The notes: generated from the letters alone by a model not told the origin. A stretch of 37,021 nucleotides of DNA from Komagataeibacter diospyri (GCF_006538165.1 NZ_BDLU01000015.1:1-37021); one strand, 5' to 3'. Positions 8,066-16,729 are shown, counted from the stretch's first letter. Program-made: numbers and translations.

Positions 8066-8453
8066 GAAACATAATCCCCATAAACATTACGGAATGACAA
8101 TAGATGACGCTTCCGGGCCGCTGTCAAACCGGGGATGTTATGCAAAAACTCAAGTATGGTTATATATTTCCTTATATAAACCATGGACCCGCCAAATACA
8201 GGTGGCCCGCATGAACAGGGGCGATATAACCTCCATCCCCCTTGCCCCCAACATTATACAACGATCCATATTCATGGCCTCAGACTACAAATGACTTTTC
8301 AAGGGGCACACCATTGCGGCCAGACGCGGGAAACCGGGGCGTGCAGCGTGTTGCACGTGTACCCCATGGCCCCGGCAGTCGGGGGTACGGACGTGCCGCC
8401 TGCATGGACGGCGGATAGTATGAAAATATCATACAGACCGCACAGGAAACGCC
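8066..8453. other. 388-bp divergent intergenic region
   Basis: It lies between the leftward amidohydrolase and the rightward DUF6456-like gene, so it should hold promoters for both. Apart from the palindrome at 8418-8434 I see no defined motif. Open frames here are short and unconvincing. Confidence 0.4.
8418..8434. promoter_or_regulatory. Palindromic operator-like site
   Basis: GTATGA-AAATA-TCATAC is a perfect 6-bp inverted repeat with a 5-base spacer, ending 19 bases before the start codon at 8454. Its AT-rich centre stands out from the GC-rich surroundings. A binding site for a dimeric regulator is plausible; no regulator is identified, and it differs from the TGGGA-type operators. Confidence 0.4.
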
Positions 8454-9041
8454 ATGTCCGTACCCCTTGCCCGTACCCCTGATGCCGCGCGTACCCTCCA
8501 TGATGGCCCCGACGGGGAACGCCGCCGCGTGGCCGCCATCCTGCGTGCCGACCGCCGGGCGCGCCTGGCCGCACGCGACATCGCCATGGGGCTGAAACCC
8601 GACATGGGGGCCGACGGTCCCGCCGCCCGCGCCCGCGTGGTGATGGAAGACCGCGTTGAACTGTCCCCGCGCACCCCACAGCACATCGTACGCCGGGTGC
8701 GTGACACCTGCATGCTGGACCGCCTGTTCTACCGCGCCAACGCCGCCCTGACCGCCGACCAGCACGCGGCAGGATTGCGGTTCCGCGCCAGCTGGCTGCG
8801 CGCGACGCGTGGCGGGCGGCTTGTGCAACGCTACACACCCCATACCGGCACGGGCAGTGGCGGCACGATGGAGGACACCGAGACCAGCGTTCACGCCCGC
8901 CGCGCCATCGACCGCGCCCTGTCGCTGCTGACCCCGGCACGTACCCGTGTGGTGTGCGCGGTATGCGGCATGGACGAAGCCCCCGGCACCCGCATCCGCA
9001 CGTTGCACACAGCACTGGATATTCTGCATGAGCGGTGGTGA
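8454..9041 (+). CDS. Phage-like DUF6456-type protein
   Basis: The 195-residue basic protein starts at ATG 8454 after AGGAAA. The segment LTADQHAAGLRFRASWLRA (about 101-119) and the C-terminal TRVVCAVCGMDE...LHTALDILHERW resemble DUF6456. That is a C-terminal helical domain found in alphaproteobacterial regulators and phage genes, where it accompanies DNA-binding or antitermination-type functions. The N-terminal 60 residues are Arg-rich and may bind nucleic acid. It would be at home in a prophage control region but here stands alone between metabolic genes. The domain call is by eye and moderate; a late-gene regulator is an inference. Confidence 0.55.
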   Translation: MSVPLARTPDAARTLHDGPDGERRRVAAILRADRRARLAARDIAMGLKPDMGADGPAARARVVMEDRVELSPRTPQHIVRRVRDTCMLDRLFYRANAALTADQHAAGLRFRASWLRATRGGRLVQRYTPHTGTGSGGTMEDTETSVHARRAIDRALSLLTPARTRVVCAVCGMDEAPGTRIRTLHTALDILHERW

Positions 9042-9501
9042 GGCCGCAGCAATCATACGTCCCGCATGGGGATGCCACAACGACCGGCAGCGATCCTGAA
9101 TCCTCCGGTTCCAGTGATTCTTGTGCAAGCAGTTCCGTCATGACAACGCGCGGCAACACCCGGCGCATTGATCTGTGGGGCCGTGACCACATGTATTATC
9201 CCCCTGCGGCAGGCAGCGCCGACATGCAGGGATATACGACCTTAAAGGCTGCGGATGGACCGTCGGGGTAGGGTCCTGTCTGTCCGTTTCCGCAGAAACT
9301 CGGGCAGTATCATGCTTGATAACGCCACCATGATCATGTTCATGAGGCAGACGATTCCGCTTGACCTGCACGCGGAATTCGTCGGCCATGCCGATGTCAC
9401 GGTCAATTATACACTGCTGGAATGACACCGGGGCAGGCCGCCTGATACACGCTGCCACAACCCCATGGCCCGACGCGAAAACGGTGTGGTAAGGATGGGG
9501 G
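9042..9501. other. 460-bp gap
   Basis: No confident gene apart from a possible 56-codon frame (9255-9425). The last 20 bases contain the ribosome binding site of the transporter (AAGGATGGGGG). Confidence 0.35.
9255..9425 (+). CDS. Possible 56-residue protein or gene fragment
   Basis: The ATG frame begins MDRRGRVLSV and ends HADVTVNYTLLE. Codon use is plausible, but there is no clear ribosome binding site and no family is recognised. The end vaguely recalls tyrosine-recombinase C-termini, which I do not consider established. Confidence 0.2.
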   Translation: MDRRGRVLSVRFRRNSGSIMLDNATMIMFMRQTIPLDLHAEFVGHADVTVNYTLLE

Positions 9502-10629
9502 ATGAACAGAACCGGTCTTGTCCTTGCCCTGATGTCCGCCGTGCTGTTTGGCGCCAGCACGCCATTTGCCAAGCTGTTGCTGGATGGCATGTCGGCACAG
9601 ATGGCGGCGGGGCTGCTTTACCTTGGCTCTGGTATCGGACTGGCGCTGGTGCTGGGCGCGCGGACGGCGCTGCGGCTGCCCAGCCATGACGAGGCCGCGC
9701 TGACGCGCGCCGACCTGCCATGCCTGTTGGGGGTGATTGCCACAGGGGGCGTGCTGGGACCGCTGCTGCTTATGATCGGGCTGACGCGCAGTGATGCGGC
9801 CAGTGCGTCGCTGCTGCTGAATATGGAAAGCATCGCGACCCTGCTGATCGCATGGGTGGTGTTTCGTGAAAACGTGGACCGCAGGCTGCTGTTTGGCGCC
9901 GCGTGCATCGTGGCGGGGGCAGCCGTGCTGTCATGGCAGGGGCATGCGGCGCTGGCGCCAGGCGCGCTGTACATCATTGCGGCCTGTATGTGCTGGGGCA
10001 TCGACAATAACCTTAGCGGTCAGCTTTCAGCCGCCGACCCGGTACGCATCGCCACGATCAAGGGGGTTGTGGCGGGTAGCGTCAACCTGGGCGCGGCCCT
10101 TGTGCTGCAACATGCCCGCCTGCCTGGCGCGGGGGTCGTGGCGATGGCGGGGGGCATCGGCTTCCTTGGCTACGGGGTCAGCCTTGTGGCGTTCATGCTG
10201 GGGCTGCGCCACCTTGGGGCGGCGCGCACGGGGGCATATTTCGCAATGGCTCCCTTTATCGGGGCGGTGGTGTCGGTCGTGCTGTTTCATGCGCATGACG
10301 TGGAGCGTCTGGCCATTGCGGGGGCGTTCATGGCGGTAGGGCTGTGGCTGCACGTGAGCGAACGCCACGATCACGAACACGTGCATGAAGTCATGGAACA
10401 CACCCACCGCCACGTGCATGATGAACACCACCAGCACAAACACGGCCCCGATGACCCGGTGGGCGAACCCCATACCCACCACCATGTGCATGCAAGGCTG
10501 GTCCACAGCCACCCGCATTACCCCGATCTGCATCACCGCCATGACCATGGCGAGGGCACCCATTCCCACGACCATGATCCCGATCCCGGCCATACCCATG
10601 GCCCAGGCGGGCATACCCACGCGGCCTGA
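9502..10629 (+). CDS. DMT/EamA-family transporter with histidine-rich C-terminal tail
   Basis: The 375-residue inner-membrane protein has two EamA repeats of about five transmembrane helices each (residues 1-140 and 150-283), with typical signatures such as SAVLFGASTPFAKLLL at the start and PFIGAVVSVVLF near residue 255. Residues 284-375 form a hydrophilic tail with 32 His among 92 residues, many in HxH or HDH patterns. Such tails in transporters bind divalent metals such as Ni, Co or Zn, so metal export, buffering or sensing is the best inference; ordinary EamA proteins export amino acids or metabolites. The start is set by AAGGATGGGGG just upstream. It is a single gene. Confidence 0.85.
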   Translation: MNRTGLVLALMSAVLFGASTPFAKLLLDGMSAQMAAGLLYLGSGIGLALVLGARTALRLPSHDEAALTRADLPCLLGVIATGGVLGPLLLMIGLTRSDAASASLLLNMESIATLLIAWVVFRENVDRRLLFGAACIVAGAAVLSWQGHAALAPGALYIIAACMCWGIDNNLSGQLSAADPVRIATIKGVVAGSVNLGAALVLQHARLPGAGVVAMAGGIGFLGYGVSLVAFMLGLRHLGAARTGAYFAMAPFIGAVVSVVLFHAHDVERLAIAGAFMAVGLWLHVSERHDHEHVHEVMEHTHRHVHDEHHQHKHGPDDPVGEPHTHHHVHARLVHSHPHYPDLHHRHDHGEGTHSHDHDPDPGHTHGPGGHTHAA

Positions 10630-10735
10630 CCCCCGGGAGCTGTCCGCAGTTTTCTGGTGAAGCTTCCGTCAGTGCGTGGCCGGACGGTGTGTTTTGCGGC
10701 GGGCCAGTCCGCCGGCACGCCATACCTTCGTGCAG

Positions 10736-10785
10736 ATAAAAGTTTCTGGTGAAGTTTTCTCAAAAAACTCTGAAAGACGTCGTCC
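10736..10785. repeat. Dispersed palindromic repeat, copy B (partial)
   Basis: AAAAGTTTCTGGTGAAG is followed by the short palindromic part TTTTCTCAAAAAACT and TGAAAGACGTC. It matches the left half of the family. A further fragment (TTTTCTGGTGAAGCTTC) lies at about 10650-10667. Both are between the DMT gene and the nitrilase gene. Confidence 0.6.
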
Positions 10786-10869
10786 CGTACGCACGTGCAA
10801 GATTTGTGTTGCGTCGGACGGCGACCATGATACCCATTGCGAAGAAGTAATAAATCAGGATCTTACAGC

Positions 10870-11658
10870 ATGCGCGTGGCCGGCCTACAGACAGCGGGAA
10901 CCCCGGGGGATATTGATGCCAACCTGCGTGAACTTGACAGCACGCTGGCGCGCGCGGCGGGGCAGGGGGTGGACCTGCTGATTACGCCCGAACTGTTCGT
11001 GACCGGCTACGATATTGGTGACAGCCTGTATGACCTGGCCCGTTTCGACGCGGTGGGGGCGGTGCGCGCCATGGCGGTGGCCCATGGGATGGCGGTCATG
11101 CTGGGATATGCCGAACATACGCCCGCCGGGCTGTATAACAGCGCCGTGCTGCTGGACCGCAATGGGGCCGAGGTGCTGCATGTGCGCAAGTTGCATCTGT
11201 TTGGCGACATGGACCGCGCGTATTTCCTGCCCGGCACGCATCCTTCTCCCGTTGTGTCGTTTGGCGGGTTGCGTGTGTCGGGCATGATCTGTTATGATGT
11301 GGAGTTTCCCGAATACGTCCGCTACGTGGCGCAGGCAGGGTGCGAACTGCTGCTGGTGCCCACCGCGCAGATGGAGCCATACCTGTTTTCCGCCCGCGAA
11401 CTGGTGCGCACGCGGGCGTGGGAAAACCAGATCTACCTGGCTTACATCAACCATACCGGGCGCGAGCGGGACACGGTTTACGTGGGCAACAGCCGCATCA
11501 TTGCGCCTGACGCCACGGTGCTGGCGCAGGCGGGGCTGGAGGAGGCACTGATCGTGGCCGACATCCAGCCCGGCGTGGTGGAACGGGCACAGCATGAAAA
11601 TCCCTTCCTGACTGACCGCAGGCTGGATGTGTATCGCGAAATGGGCCTGACGGCGTGA
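10870..11658 (+). CDS. Nitrilase-superfamily amidase
   Basis: The 262-residue cytosolic enzyme has the complete carbon-nitrogen hydrolase triad: Glu41 in ITPELF, Lys107 in HVRKLHLF and Cys141 in GMICYDVEFPE. The CYDVEFPE context is typical of aliphatic or R-stereoselective amidases rather than true nitrilases, so it probably hydrolyses a small amide or omega-amide to acid and ammonia. The start at MRVAGLQ (10870) is preferred over an ATG 33 bases upstream, because the family begins here and AGGA lies about 10 bases before it. The stop overlaps the permease start (GTGA), showing translational coupling. Confidence 0.88.
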   Translation: MRVAGLQTAGTPGDIDANLRELDSTLARAAGQGVDLLITPELFVTGYDIGDSLYDLARFDAVGAVRAMAVAHGMAVMLGYAEHTPAGLYNSAVLLDRNGAEVLHVRKLHLFGDMDRAYFLPGTHPSPVVSFGGLRVSGMICYDVEFPEYVRYVAQAGCELLLVPTAQMEPYLFSARELVRTRAWENQIYLAYINHTGRERDTVYVGNSRIIAPDATVLAQAGLEEALIVADIQPGVVERAQHENPFLTDRRLDVYREMGLTA

Positions 11659-13082
11659 GCGTGCGGGCAACAGTCTCCACTGCCACCGACACACGCAGCC
11701 CTGCCGACATGGGGCGGCTGTCGGGCAATCTTGGCGTGGCGGAAATCATCTTCATGGTCATCGCCGCCGCAGCACCGCTTACGGTCATAAGCGGCAACGT
11801 GCCGCTGGCAATCACGCAGGGCAATGGCGCGCTGGCATGGACCGGGTTCGTCGCGGCGGCGATGGTGCTTCTGCTGTTCTCGGTCGGGTTTGTGGCCATG
11901 ACGGCATACATGACCGAAGCAGGGGCGTTCTTTACCTATATCCGCGCGGGGCTGGGGGCGCGGTGCGGGCGGGCGGGGGCGTTTCTGGCGCTACTGACCT
12001 ATACCTCCATCCAGCTTGGGGTTTACGGGTTTTTTGGCTGGTCCATGGATGACGCGGTGCGGCAGTGGGGCGGGCCTGCCCTGCCATGGTGGCTGTATGC
12101 AGCAGGCGTGCTGGTCGCGGTGGCCGTGATGGGCTACCGGCATATCGACCTGAGTTCGCGCGTGCTGGGCGTGGCGCTGGTGCTGGAAATCGGGGTAGTG
12201 GTGGTCATGAACGCCGCCATCATGTGGCACCCCATGCCCGTGGCTCCCATGGCTGACGCGGGGCAGGCAGCGGGACCATTCGCGGTGGCGCTGCTGTTTG
12301 CCATTACCGGGTTCATCGGGTTCGAGGCCACGGCCATTTTCCGTGACGAAGCCCGCGACCCGCAGCACACCATCCCACGCGCGACCTATGGCGCGGTGAT
12401 CATCATCGGCCTGTTCTACGCCATATCGTGCTGGTGCGTGATTCATGCATGGGGGGCAGACAGCATTACCGGGATCACGCGCGGGTTCCTGGCGCACGGG
12501 CAGAACATCGTGCTGGAAACCGCAGGACGATATGCGGGGCGGGTAATGCAGCAGGCCATGCAGGTGCTGCTGCTGACCAGCCTGTTCGCGTGCCTGCTGT
12601 CGTTCCACAACATCATCGCGCGCTACCAGCTTGCACTGGGGCGCGACGGGATCATGCCTGCCTTCCTGGCCCGCACGCATGACCGCCATGCCTCGCCGCA
12701 CGTGGCGTCCGTCGTGCAGACGGGCACTGCGTGCGTGCTGCTGTGCATCGCCGCCCTGTCGGGAGAGGACCCGCTGGTGGATATTTTCGGGTCGATGGCC
12801 GGGATCTCGACCATTGGCATTGTCGTGCTGATGATCCTGACATCCGTGGCGGTGGTGGCGTTCTTTGCCCGCAGGCGTGACCTGTCGCGGGGGCGGCCAT
12901 TCAGCGCCGTGGTGATCCCGTGCGTAGCGGCCGTGGCCCTGTGCGCGGTGCTGTGTGTCATTCTGGTCAATTTCACGCGCATTACGGGCCTTGCCGCCCG
13001 GACCAGCCTTATGCTGGCGGTGCTGCCGTTTGCGGTGACGGGGCTTGGGTTCTGTGTAGGGCGGACGGCTATTACAGATTAG
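11655..13082 (+). CDS. APC-superfamily amino acid permease
   Basis: The 475-residue product has about 12-14 hydrophobic helices. The APC signature lies in the first helix (AEIIFMVIAAAAPLTVISGN, residues about 29-48). The conserved GFIGFEATAIFRDEARDPQH motif lies in the middle, followed by IPRATYGAVIIIG. It is an inner-membrane importer of amino acids or amines. The GTG start overlaps the TGA of the amidase gene by three bases, so the two are co-translated. The pair suggests uptake of an amide-bearing compound followed by its hydrolysis. The specific substrate cannot be read from sequence. Confidence 0.9.
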   Translation: MSVRATVSTATDTRSPADMGRLSGNLGVAEIIFMVIAAAAPLTVISGNVPLAITQGNGALAWTGFVAAAMVLLLFSVGFVAMTAYMTEAGAFFTYIRAGLGARCGRAGAFLALLTYTSIQLGVYGFFGWSMDDAVRQWGGPALPWWLYAAGVLVAVAVMGYRHIDLSSRVLGVALVLEIGVVVVMNAAIMWHPMPVAPMADAGQAAGPFAVALLFAITGFIGFEATAIFRDEARDPQHTIPRATYGAVIIIGLFYAISCWCVIHAWGADSITGITRGFLAHGQNIVLETAGRYAGRVMQQAMQVLLLTSLFACLLSFHNIIARYQLALGRDGIMPAFLARTHDRHASPHVASVVQTGTACVLLCIAALSGEDPLVDIFGSMAGISTIGIVVLMILTSVAVVAFFARRRDLSRGRPFSAVVIPCVAAVALCAVLCVILVNFTRITGLAARTSLMLAVLPFAVTGLGFCVGRTAITD

Positions 13083-13134
13083 CGACCGTTTGAAAAGTCA
13101 GATCAGGAAGCAGCATCCTGCAATCATCAGGACG

Positions 13135-13213
13135 TCCTGGATGAAGCCTTTTTTCCAAACGCTTCGAAGCACGCAGTCTTTTTGTAAAAAGATGGTGCCC
13201 CAAAACTTTTGTT
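13135..13213. repeat. Dispersed palindromic repeat, copy C
   Basis: It runs from TCCTGGATGAAGCC through a palindromic core (CTTTTTGTAAAAAG) to GATGGTGCCCCAAAACTTTT. It follows the permease gene by about 50 bases; 13083-13394 holds no other clear feature. Confidence 0.65.
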
Positions 13214-13394
13214 TTTTATCAATTATTTGTTTTCAAACAGCTTCGGAAAAGACGAGATCCTGGACCTTTGGTCTGTCTGAAACAACCCATGGTTTAAAAC
13301 CGGCCGGAGCGGACGATGGTCCATCGGCCCGCCGGATTGACACGCCGTCCATCCGCCACCCATCATGACCCCGAACCGGCACGGGGGGACAGGG

Positions 13395-14465
13395 ATGGAC
13401 GTGTACAAGGGCTGGACTGAAGCTGACCTGCCGGACTGGCTGGCCACGCCACGGCAGGATTTTGACCGCCTTGCCGTCCATCTGCGTCCCGAAGTGGAGC
13501 GGCTGCTGGCCCGGCAGGGCGTCTTTGCCCCGTTTGGCGCGGTCATGGTCCCGGGCCGCTATCTTGGCACGATCGAGACGGTAGCGGGCCCAGGCGGGCA
13601 GGCCGACAGCACCATACAGCTTGATCGCGCGCGCGACGCGGTGCAGGACGCGGCACGGCAGGCATGCGCGCGGGCGGCGGCTGTAGTCGCCAACTGCACC
13701 GTGCTGTTGCCCGGTGGCGACGGGCCGGAACAGGCCGCCGTCATCATGTGCACCCACCGCGACGGCACGGCGGAAAACATCGTCTATCCCTATCGCCTGG
13801 GGGAGGCGGGCGTGACCTTTGCCCCAGTCCAGATGACCGAAGGAACGCAGGATATCTTCCCCCCCATCCGGCTGCGTTTCTACATACGTGAAACCTGTCC
13901 GCCCCGACCGGCGGGTTATGTGGTGACGGCCTTCGCATTCCACGGCATCAACCGCGTCACCGTATGCGCCCGCATGGGCCTGACGGACACCAGCACGCCA
14001 CAGGACGACACCCGCCCCGCGCCAACAGCCATCGGCAGCCTGCCCGATGGATGGACGGTGGTGCTGTGCAACGATCCGGCCATGGCGCGGGCACATGCAG
14101 CGCGACTGGCGACGTATTCCGCCGGGGCCACGGTCGTGACCTGCATGGTGGATGAACGCCGGTATGAAAGTGTCACCTGCTTCCACCATGACGGCACGCA
14201 GATCTGGTCCGTAATCCACCACGGACAGGGCGCAGGTCCCCACGACCTGACCATAACCGGCACGCCGCCCGCGCTGCTACACGAAACCATCGCCGCCATG
14301 GACCGCGAGGAAACCGAAAGCGGTTATCCACCGGGGATGCTGGATTTCTATTTCGATATCCCGGTGGAGGTGATGTTTGCGCTGACGGGTTTTCGGTACT
14401 GTCAGCGTGATTATGCAGATGTTGTATTTGATGTTGCGCGGGAAATACCCGGCGGGCTGGTGTGA
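13395..14465 (+). CDS. Hypothetical two-part protein (356 aa)
   Basis: The start is at ATG 13395, 30 bases inside a longer frame, because a purine-rich stretch (GGGGGGACAGGG) precedes it directly. The soluble product seems to consist of two similar-sized alpha/beta parts. Residues 1-190 include GVFAPFGAVMVPGR and an ENIVYPYRLGE block. Residues about 210-356 include a strand-rich CMVDERRYESVTCFHHDGTQ and an IPVEVMFALTGFRY ending. Cys and His are frequent, but no catalytic motif is evident. The fold recalls small accessory or immunity-like proteins, but I do not recognise the family. It lies at the edge of the prophage region, next to an IS fragment. Confidence 0.7.
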   Translation: MDVYKGWTEADLPDWLATPRQDFDRLAVHLRPEVERLLARQGVFAPFGAVMVPGRYLGTIETVAGPGGQADSTIQLDRARDAVQDAARQACARAAAVVANCTVLLPGGDGPEQAAVIMCTHRDGTAENIVYPYRLGEAGVTFAPVQMTEGTQDIFPPIRLRFYIRETCPPRPAGYVVTAFAFHGINRVTVCARMGLTDTSTPQDDTRPAPTAIGSLPDGWTVVLCNDPAMARAHAARLATYSAGATVVTCMVDERRYESVTCFHHDGTQIWSVIHHGQGAGPHDLTITGTPPALLHETIAAMDREETESGYPPGMLDFYFDIPVEVMFALTGFRYCQRDYADVVFDVAREIPGGLV

Positions 14466-14504
14466 TCACCGTGGTGGCCATCAGGGTCGCATTAGACTCA
14501 GGAC

Positions 14505-14770
14505 TCATAACCAGAACATGACCGTTGCAGCGAGGCAGATGGCTGAGAAGAAGCCATTCGGGCATCTCTCATAACCTGTTGCGACCCGTCTCCAGTCCTT
14601 GATTCTTCCAAACATGATCTCGATACGGCTGCGGCGTTTGTATTTCCGCCTGTCGTATCTGACCGGTTTCCCGCGAGATTTGCGACCAGGAATGCAGGGC
14701 TTTATCCCTTTCTCCTCCAGAGCATTGCGGAACCAATCTGCGTCATACCCGCGATCGGCCAGCGGGCACA
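14505..14770 (-). pseudogene. IS5-family transposase C-terminal fragment
   Basis: The last 85-90 residues of an IS5-type DDE transposase are present. LADRGYDADWF carries the second Asp region. RRKYKRRSRIEIMFGRIKDW contains the Y-R-E signature with the catalytic Glu, and ICLAATVMFWL is the standard end. The stop is followed at once by GAGTCCTGAGTC, probably part of the terminal inverted repeat. Everything upstream of about 14770 is missing, so it is a decayed remnant, different from the element at 121-903. Confidence 0.8.
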
Positions 14771-14829
14771 ACAAACCGGTTCCCACCTGCACGCTTTTTC
14801 ACGATAACAACCCTATCATGACACAACCA

Positions 14830-14865
14830 CGCCCGGACTGCCCCACACGGCAGCCCGGGCGTTTT
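14830..14865 (+). terminator. Intrinsic terminator-like hairpin before terS
   Basis: CGCCCGGACTGCC (14830-14842), loop CCACAC, then GGCAGCCCGGGCG (14849-14861): a 13-bp stem with one mismatch followed by TTTT. It lies 31 bases upstream of the terS start. No intact rightward gene lies close enough upstream to need it, so it may act in the late leader. Confidence 0.7.
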
Positions 14866-14896
14866 CATGTCAGCTGGATAACAGGGAAGAATAACC

Positions 14897-15289
14897 ATGC
14901 CCGAACCCGCCATACCGGGCGCACGGCGCGGAGCGTATAGCCGCAGGGTAGCTGAGGATATCTGCACCCGGCTGGCTGATGGACACAGCCTGCGTGCGAT
15001 CTGTGCAGATCCGGCCATGCCACACCGGGCCACGGTGTTTCGCTGGCTGCGCGATAACGCGGGGTTTCGCACCCTGTATGCCACCGCGCGGGAGGCAGCG
15101 GCCGATACACTGGCCGAGGAAATCATAACCATAGCCGACCGCGCCACCGGCCGTGACGATGTGCCCGCCATCAAGCTGCGCATGGAGGCACGGATGTGGG
15201 TCGCGACCCGCCTGCGCCCGCCGGTTGACCGGCGGGAAGGGGGAAGCACCATTGCCATTACGATTACGACCGATGATGCGGAATTGTGA
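14897..15289 (+). CDS. terS: Phage terminase small subunit
   Basis: The 130-residue product resembles the small-terminase family with an N-terminal homeodomain-like HTH. RRVAEDICTRLADGHSLRAI is followed by PAMPHRATVFRWLRDN (about 16-55), which would bind the packaging start site. The helical remainder (AREAAADTLAEEIITIADRA) would form the oligomer core. It recruits TerL to phage DNA. The start has a good ribosome binding site (GGGAAGA). A terminator-like hairpin precedes it and an AT-rich repeat separates it from terL, which is unusual because these genes normally touch or overlap. Confidence 0.85.
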   Translation: MPEPAIPGARRGAYSRRVAEDICTRLADGHSLRAICADPAMPHRATVFRWLRDNAGFRTLYATAREAAADTLAEEIITIADRATGRDDVPAIKLRMEARMWVATRLRPPVDRREGGSTIAITITTDDAEL

Positions 15290-15305
15290 AGTATTTTCTA
15301 GTAAA

Positions 15306-15384
15306 TAAAAGTTTTCGGGTGCCAGATTTTTTAAAAGGCAACGTTCTTCAAAAATCTAAAAAATCTTTACTAAAAAAATTTTTC
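15306..15384. repeat. Dispersed palindromic repeat, copy D (inverted)
   Basis: In the opposite orientation to copy A: TAAAAGTTTTCGGGTGCC, then an AACGTTCTTC core, then an AT-rich arm ending in TTTACTAAAAAAATTTTT. It fills the gap between terS and terL and is far more AT-rich than its surroundings. It is partly degenerate relative to the consensus. Confidence 0.6.
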
Positions 15385-15415
15385 TACTTTCAAAGTATTT
15401 CAGGGGGGCAGGCTT

Positions 15416-16729
15416 TTGAAACACGCCTTCAGCCTGACACCAGACCAGCGCGCGGCCAACCGTCTACTGGGCGGTTCCGCCACCCATATCCTGCTGCGCG
15501 GGGGCGCGCGGTCGGGCAAAACGTTTGTGCTGGTGCGCGCGCTGGTTATCCGGGCGCTAAAGGCGGCGGGCACGCGGCACGGCATATTCCGTCACCGGCT
15601 GAACGCGCTACGGGCCACCGTGCTGGCCGATACGTTTCCCACTGTCATGCGGCGGTGTTTTCCTACTGTCCCATGGTCGCTGTCGCGCACCGACTGGACA
15701 GTGGAAATGCCCAACGGGTCGGTCATTTTATTTGGCGGGCTGGATGATGAGGACCGGACGGAAAAGATACTGGGGCTGGAATTCGCCACCGTTTACCTCA
15801 ACGAAGCCAGCCAGATCACCTATGGCGCGCGCAACATGCTGCTGACAAGACTGGCGCAGAAATCGCCCCTAGCGCTGAAGGAATATATTGACGCCAATCC
15901 CCCCACCACCGCGCACTGGCTGTACCGCGTGTTTGAGGGGGGGATGGACCCTACATCCGGCACACCGCTGGACTGCGCACGTTATGCCACCATGCGCCTG
16001 AACCCCGATGGCAACCGCGCCAACCTGTCGCCGGAATACATGGCGCAGTTGGAAGCATTGCCGGAACGCGAGCGCAGACGTTTCATGCTGGGCGAATATC
16101 AACAGGCGGTGGATGGCGCGTTGTGGCGGATGGAGGATTTCCGCCGTACTGCCGCTGTCACACCTGCAACCCATGCCAGCGTGACAAGGGACATGCGCCG
16201 CATTGTCGTGGCGGTAGACCCGTCGGGCTGTTCGGGACCGGAGGATACGCGATCGGACGAAATCGGCATTGTCGTATGCGGCGTGGATGCGGGCGGGAAT
16301 GGTCATGTTCTGGCTGACCTGTCGCGACGGGACAGCCCGGCAGGATGGGCGCGCGCGGCATTGCAGGCGCAAATGGACTGGGGGGCGGAGCGCATCGTGG
16401 CCGAACATAATTTTGGCGGTGCATTGGTCGAGGCCACGTTGCGCGGCATCAACCCCAACGCCGCCCTGCGCATGGTCACCGCCAGCCGGGGCAAGGCCGC
16501 GCGTGCTGAACCTGTGGCGGCATTATATGAACAGGGTCGCGTGACCCATCACGGCAGCTTTGTCACGCTGGAGGAGCAGTTATGTCAGTTTTCCGCCAGT
16601 GGCTACCATGGCCCGCATTCTCCTGACCGGGCGGATGCGCTGGTCTGGGCGCTGACGGACCTCATGCTCTCCGCACCGCCCGCCGCCCCCGCGCGATGGG
16701 TGCCGACGCGGTTTACACTGGGGCGATAG
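15416..16729 (+). CDS. terL: Phage terminase large subunit
   Basis: The 437-residue DNA-packaging motor has an N-terminal ATPase with Walker A GGARSGKT (29-36) and Walker B-like FATVYLNEAS (about 120). The C-terminal RNase H-like nuclease has VVAVDPSG (first Asp), a central AEHNFGGALVE and the late DRADALVWAL. Length is typical of the family. Translation appears to start at TTG (15416), just after the strong site CAGGGGGGCAGG; no ATG is available near the conserved beginning. It is separated from terS by repeat D. Confidence 0.92.
   Translation: MKHAFSLTPDQRAANRLLGGSATHILLRGGARSGKTFVLVRALVIRALKAAGTRHGIFRHRLNALRATVLADTFPTVMRRCFPTVPWSLSRTDWTVEMPNGSVILFGGLDDEDRTEKILGLEFATVYLNEASQITYGARNMLLTRLAQKSPLALKEYIDANPPTTAHWLYRVFEGGMDPTSGTPLDCARYATMRLNPDGNRANLSPEYMAQLEALPERERRRFMLGEYQQAVDGALWRMEDFRRTAAVTPATHASVTRDMRRIVVAVDPSGCSGPEDTRSDEIGIVVCGVDAGGNGHVLADLSRRDSPAGWARAALQAQMDWGAERIVAEHNFGGALVEATLRGINPNAALRMVTASRGKAARAEPVAALYEQGRVTHHGSFVTLEEQLCQFSASGYHGPHSPDRADALVWALTDLMLSAPPAAPARWVPTRFTLGR

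Noticed and set aside
8280..9192. Two overlapping minus-strand frames of nearly 300 codons
   Set aside because: Both are antisense shadows of the DUF6456-like gene; compositions are Arg/Gly/Ala-rich and the frames have no ribosome binding site.
10027..10620. Minus-strand frame rich in Met/Val/Gly repeats
   Set aside because: It is the antisense of the histidine-rich tail codons of the DMT transporter; the apparent repeats come from CAC/CAT codons.
13233..14243. 336-codon minus-strand frame
   Set aside because: It is antisense to the better-supported CDS at 13395-14465 and has no recognisable domain or start signal.
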